DNA of 54,813 nucleotides from Ignavibacteria bacterium (GTDB taxonomy: Bacteria; Bacteroidota; Ignavibacteria; Ch128b): the NCBI GenBank assembly GCA_013177855.1, contig JABLYA010000004.1, positions 1 to 54,813 of the forward strand. The letters run 5' to 3'. The notes below the pieces were generated by a model, which made no database searches, was not told where the DNA came from, and saw only the letters and a program-made list of their open reading frames with translations. This document shows positions 52,741-54,813 of the stretch, piece by piece. Both the position numbers and the translations under genes were made by a program. The stretch's first letter is position 1. Each line of letters starts with the position of its first letter.

Positions 52741-53414
52741 TTCATACTCCTTTTATTAGTTTTTCCTTGTTTTAATTGCTTTAATACTTCTTTGAACTCA
52801 TTACCATTTATAGAGATAATAGTAGTCTTACTTGACTTATTTTTCAAAAGTTTCTTAAATCCTACAGTTAGTAATTTTATTCTATCTACTCCTTCTACAC
52901 CCGCAAGCTCAAAACACACATCGCCAGTTTTGTCCTTCTTAATAACTGCATTTGTGAGTTTTTCTTTATTAGCACCTTTTACACTTCTAGCAAACTTATA
53001 ACACAAGGAACCATCTTTGTCAAGTTTTATTATAGCATCTTCAAGCTTAGAAGGTTCTATTAAACCATAAAGTCCAGCATAAAAACACCATTCACCAGTT
53101 TTATCGTATTCTACACACTCGTCATAAGTTAGTTCTCTCAAAATAGTTATTTTGTCACCTACAACTTTATCTTTTGAAGTTTCAATTACATTAATATCTA
53201 CCAAACAATATACTGTATTATGCCCAACGTCATAATAAAACAAGGTTTCACTAATATCACAATTAGCTGAAGCATGAAATCCATAAAAACATATTTCTAC
53301 TTCATCTCTATTTACTTGATATGTTTCACCTACTTTGTAGTAAAACTTCTTTCTACCAGTAGGATTAGAATACATTCCCTTCTTGTTTTTATAAAAAGCT
53401 TTTATGGTTATCAT
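52737..53414 (-). CDS. DUF7666-like protein with internal repeats
   Basis: A 225-residue protein. The first 95 residues (GETYQVNRDEVEICFYGFHA, then DVGHNTVYCLVDI and DKVVGDKITILREL) match a phage domain of the DUF7666 type, by recall. Three repeats then follow, each with a D-K-x-G-x-x-C-[FY] core (DKTGEWCFYAG, DKDGSLCYKFA, DKTGDVCFELA). Function unknown. Start and SD (GAGGTGAAAAATG) are clear; it overlaps the next gene by four bases. Confidence 0.6.
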   Translation of the reverse strand: MITIKAFYKNKKGMYSNPTGRKKFYYKVGETYQVNRDEVEICFYGFHASANCDISETLFYYDVGHNTVYCLVDINVIETSKDKVVGDKITILRELTYDECVEYDKTGEWCFYAGLYGLIEPSKLEDAIIKLDKDGSLCYKFARSVKGANKEKLTNAVIKKDKTGDVCFELAGVEGVDRIKLLTVGFKKLLKNKSSKTTIISINGNEFKEVLKQLKQGKTNKRSMK

Positions 53415-53447
53415 TTTTCACCTCATAATATTTTTAGCTTATTTCTT

Positions 53448-54038
53448 TTATTCAACTAACTTTTTAATCTCTTTATCCCATCTTTTGTTAACAGCAAAAT
53501 AATAATGACCACCAGTTATATACTTATAGAATTTTAACTCAATATGTGATAAGTCAACATTGTTCATTATAGAATCTACTATTAATTCGTTACCACTCCA
53601 ACCACCAGTATGAAGCTCAAGTATATATTTACCATCTATCGTTGGATAATCTTCCTTATCAGCGGCTTTAACTTTTCTTATAATAAATCCCCATTCGGGA
53701 CACCACCAAGCTTCATCTCTTATCAATTTTAACAGCCCTATAAAAGACAAATCTTTATTCGGTTCCCAATCACATAAATACAACAAAAATTCATCTGTAG
53801 GATAGCCATTTTTATCAGTAATTCTATAATTGCCTATTTTATCTATTGTTCTGTTTATATATTCATGTAGTTCAATATTCTTAGTTAGTTTTAATATTTT
53901 AGCTTTAGATTTCAAATCATATTCAACATTATAACTCTTATTATTAGAAACTAGTTTTAACAGTAAAAACAAGAACTTTATGATGAACTTTCTAATTAAT
54001 TTAGGTTCATTAAAAACGGAATTATTATTTTCAAACAT
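53448..54038 (-). CDS. Hypothetical protein, 196 aa
   Basis: The ATG at 54036-54038 (MFENNNSVF) has AAAGGAG upstream and is preferred over the upstream ATG at 54083, which overlaps the previous gene without an SD. The product is unrecognised. The C-terminal half is Trp/Tyr-rich (DEAWWCPEWGFIIRK, HTGGWSGNELIVDS), suggesting a compact enzyme- or ligand-binding-type fold, but no motif is diagnostic. Confidence 0.55.
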   Translation of the reverse strand: MFENNNSVFNEPKLIRKFIIKFLFLLLKLVSNNKSYNVEYDLKSKAKILKLTKNIELHEYINRTIDKIGNYRITDKNGYPTDEFLLYLCDWEPNKDLSFIGLLKLIRDEAWWCPEWGFIIRKVKAADKEDYPTIDGKYILELHTGGWSGNELIVDSIMNNVDLSHIELKFYKYITGGHYYFAVNKRWDKEIKKLVE

Positions 54039-54060
54039 AGTTTTTCTCCTTTCAAAGTTT

Positions 54061-54348
54061 TTACTTAAGAATATTAACATCAAATAGATTAATTAACAAA
54101 TCTATTTCTTCACATTGATTATATTTTAACTCTAAGATAGTTCTGTAATTATTTTTGAAGTAAACGCCTTTTATATCTTCTCTTTTTATCTCATAGCAAA
54201 AGATTTTAGTGACAAGTCTACCATAAGTATAAGTCTCCAAATCAAAATGATATGTTATAGAACTAACTTTGTTATTTTCAAAATTAATGTCCATTACAGC
54301 ATCAGTTATTCTATCATAAGGTTCAAGTGCATCAGGATTTGGATACAA
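54061..54348 (-). CDS. C-terminal part of a frameshifted gene
   Basis: The 95-residue frame has only a TTG start with no SD, and stays open upstream past the stop of the 54420-54704 gene. A -1 shift at a run of nine A in that gene would join the two into one protein of about 210 residues. I therefore treat it as the 3' part of one gene, made either by programmed frameshifting or separated by an indel. Product unrecognised. Confidence 0.45.
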   Translation of the reverse strand: MYPNPDALEPYDRITDAVMDINFENNKVSSITYHFDLETYTYGRLVTKIFCYEIKREDIKGVYFKNNYRTILELKYNQCEEIDLLINLFDVNILK

Positions 54349-54419
54349 AGGAAACCATACCTGACCACTTATACCTTCTGATGTGTATGTGAGTTTTTCA
54401 TTTCTTTTTGCGATAATTT

Positions 54420-54704
54420 CTATAACAATTCTCTTGTTTTTTTTTCATATTGTTCAATCTCCTTAATTGGAATATGACACCAAACTTCTCCTTCTGAAGT
54501 ATCAAATAATACTCCGCAATAATCTTCTTTATTAATTACATCATAATAATCAAGTCCAGTGTGAGAAGTGTCTTCTCTATATCCTATTATTGGATATTTA
54601 GGCTTATGATTTTCAAAATCCCATAATTCAGTAATAGAAATCATAAGCCTTCTTGATGAATTGCTGTAAGAAAATTTATAATGTGGAAATTTAGTTAGTT
54701 TCAT
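54420..54704 (-). CDS. Hypothetical protein, N-terminal part of possible frameshift pair
   Basis: A 94-residue frame beginning MKLTKFPHYKFSYSNSSRRL, with GGAG 13 bases before the ATG, wider than elsewhere. It ends shortly after YEKKTRELL, just beyond nine consecutive A (54437-54445 on the plus strand as T). See the downstream frame. Not recognised. Confidence 0.5.
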   Translation of the reverse strand: MKLTKFPHYKFSYSNSSRRLMISITELWDFENHKPKYPIIGYREDTSHTGLDYYDVINKEDYCGVLFDTSEGEVWCHIPIKEIEQYEKKTRELL

Positions 54705-54750
54705 TGTTTGTTTTTTACTCCTTTATCTTTTTTCAATTAAAAGCTCCCGA

Positions 54751-54806
54751 CCTACTCCTGTGGCTTGCAAGAGTAGGATTTATTCTCTCACTAAATAAAT
54801 AGAGAA
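54751..54806 (-). promoter_or_regulatory. Paired hairpins in the leader of the first gene
   Basis: The 109 bases right of the 54704 start hold no gene. Two hairpins are present: 54751-54757 with 54771-54777 (7 bp, GC-rich, 13-nt loop) and 54783-54788 with 54801-54806 (6 bp). They could be a terminator of an upstream unit or a structured 5' leader. No tRNA fold was found. Confidence 0.35.
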
Positions 54807-54813
54807 GCCTTTG

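Larger units (their letters stand above)
315..53736. repeat. Window-wide octamer family TTAACAGC / GCTGTTAA
   Basis: Counted by eye: 39 copies of TTAACAGC and 32 of GCTGTTAA on the plus strand, from 315 to 53736, mostly followed or preceded by A/T to give TTAACAGCA. Examples: 315, 831, 2873, 6024, 9328, 13338, 16014, 20217, 24542, 27899, 30761, 35048, 39243, 43511, 47707, 50251, 53729. TTAATAGC/GCTATTAA adds more than 20. Overlapping pairs give GCTGTTAACAGC palindromes at 8373, 38687, 47707 and 51607. Copies are in coding and non-coding DNA, both strands, and several codon frames. Confidence 0.85.

Noticed and set aside
1-54813. Reassigned stop codons, as in some crAss-like phages
   Set aside because: TAA, TAG and TGA all end genes at sensible places (TAG at 8390 and 34847, TGA at 6253 and 14740), and long genes are open under the standard code.
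1-54813. The octamer family as a CRISPR array or tandem repeat
   Set aside because: Copies are only 8-14 bp, scattered through genes on both strands, with no regular spacers.
1-54813. The octamer as a known DNA-uptake sequence
   Set aside because: It does not match the Neisseria or Pasteurellaceae uptake sequences I know. An unknown host motif cannot be excluded, so this stays a hypothesis.
54721-54813. tRNA gene at the right edge
   Set aside because: Two hairpins are present, but no acceptor stem or T-loop motif fits.

Overview
The window is part of a lytic-type, tailed (podovirus-like) bacteriophage genome. It is AT-rich (about 30% GC by eye) and densely packed. All genes but one lie on the minus strand, so the map reads right to left. 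All three stop codons are used normally, so I see no stop-codon reassignment. Almost every gene has a strong Shine-Dalgarno of the form AAGGAGTAAAAATG. The lysis genes (a GH108-type muramidase and a GTA-type 3TM holin) belong to families typical of Gram-negative hosts. The host cannot be named from sequence alone. No integrase, tRNA, CRISPR array or insertion sequence was found. The left edge cuts a gene, so the genome continues beyond the window.

Layout in transcription order (right to left): 54.7-51.7 kb, small accessory genes, including a DUF1874/AcrIII-1-like protein and a Gam/Gp157-like coiled-coil protein, then a metallophosphoesterase. 51-45 kb, head genes: portal, scaffold, major capsid protein, decoration protein, and two related adaptor-like proteins. 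44.5-39.8 kb, neck/tail/appendage genes ending in a LamG-type fibre. 39.6-37.1 kb, small membrane proteins, a small basic protein, muramidase and holin. 37.1-32.4 kb, a nozzle-like tail protein and internal virion proteins. 32.3-14.7 kb, one gene of 5861 codons. 14.7-12.9 kb, large terminase. 12.9-0 kb, RNase HI, a MoxR/VWA pair, an orphan HicB-like protein, small membrane proteins, and a replication/recombination block (Sak4-like ATPase, SSB-like protein, AEP primase-helicase, PD-(D/E)XK nuclease). The single plus-strand gene at 5.4-6.2 kb may be the small terminase.

The giant protein carries a DYDID motif in a context resembling the DFDID-type catalytic motif of crAss-like virion RNA polymerases, an HELGH zincin motif, several low-complexity linkers and hydrophobic C-terminal segments. 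I read it as an ejected, modular virion protein that brings an RNA polymerase into the cell. Seven copies of a 19-bp promoter-like element in the early region (4.8-11.4 kb) are candidate targets for a phage-specific polymerase.

The most unusual signal is not a gene. The octamer TTAACAGC/GCTGTTAA occurs about 71 times, on both strands and in different codon frames, against roughly two expected. A TTAATAGC variant adds more than 20. Several copies form perfect palindromes or the stems of intergenic hairpins. Counts were made by eye.
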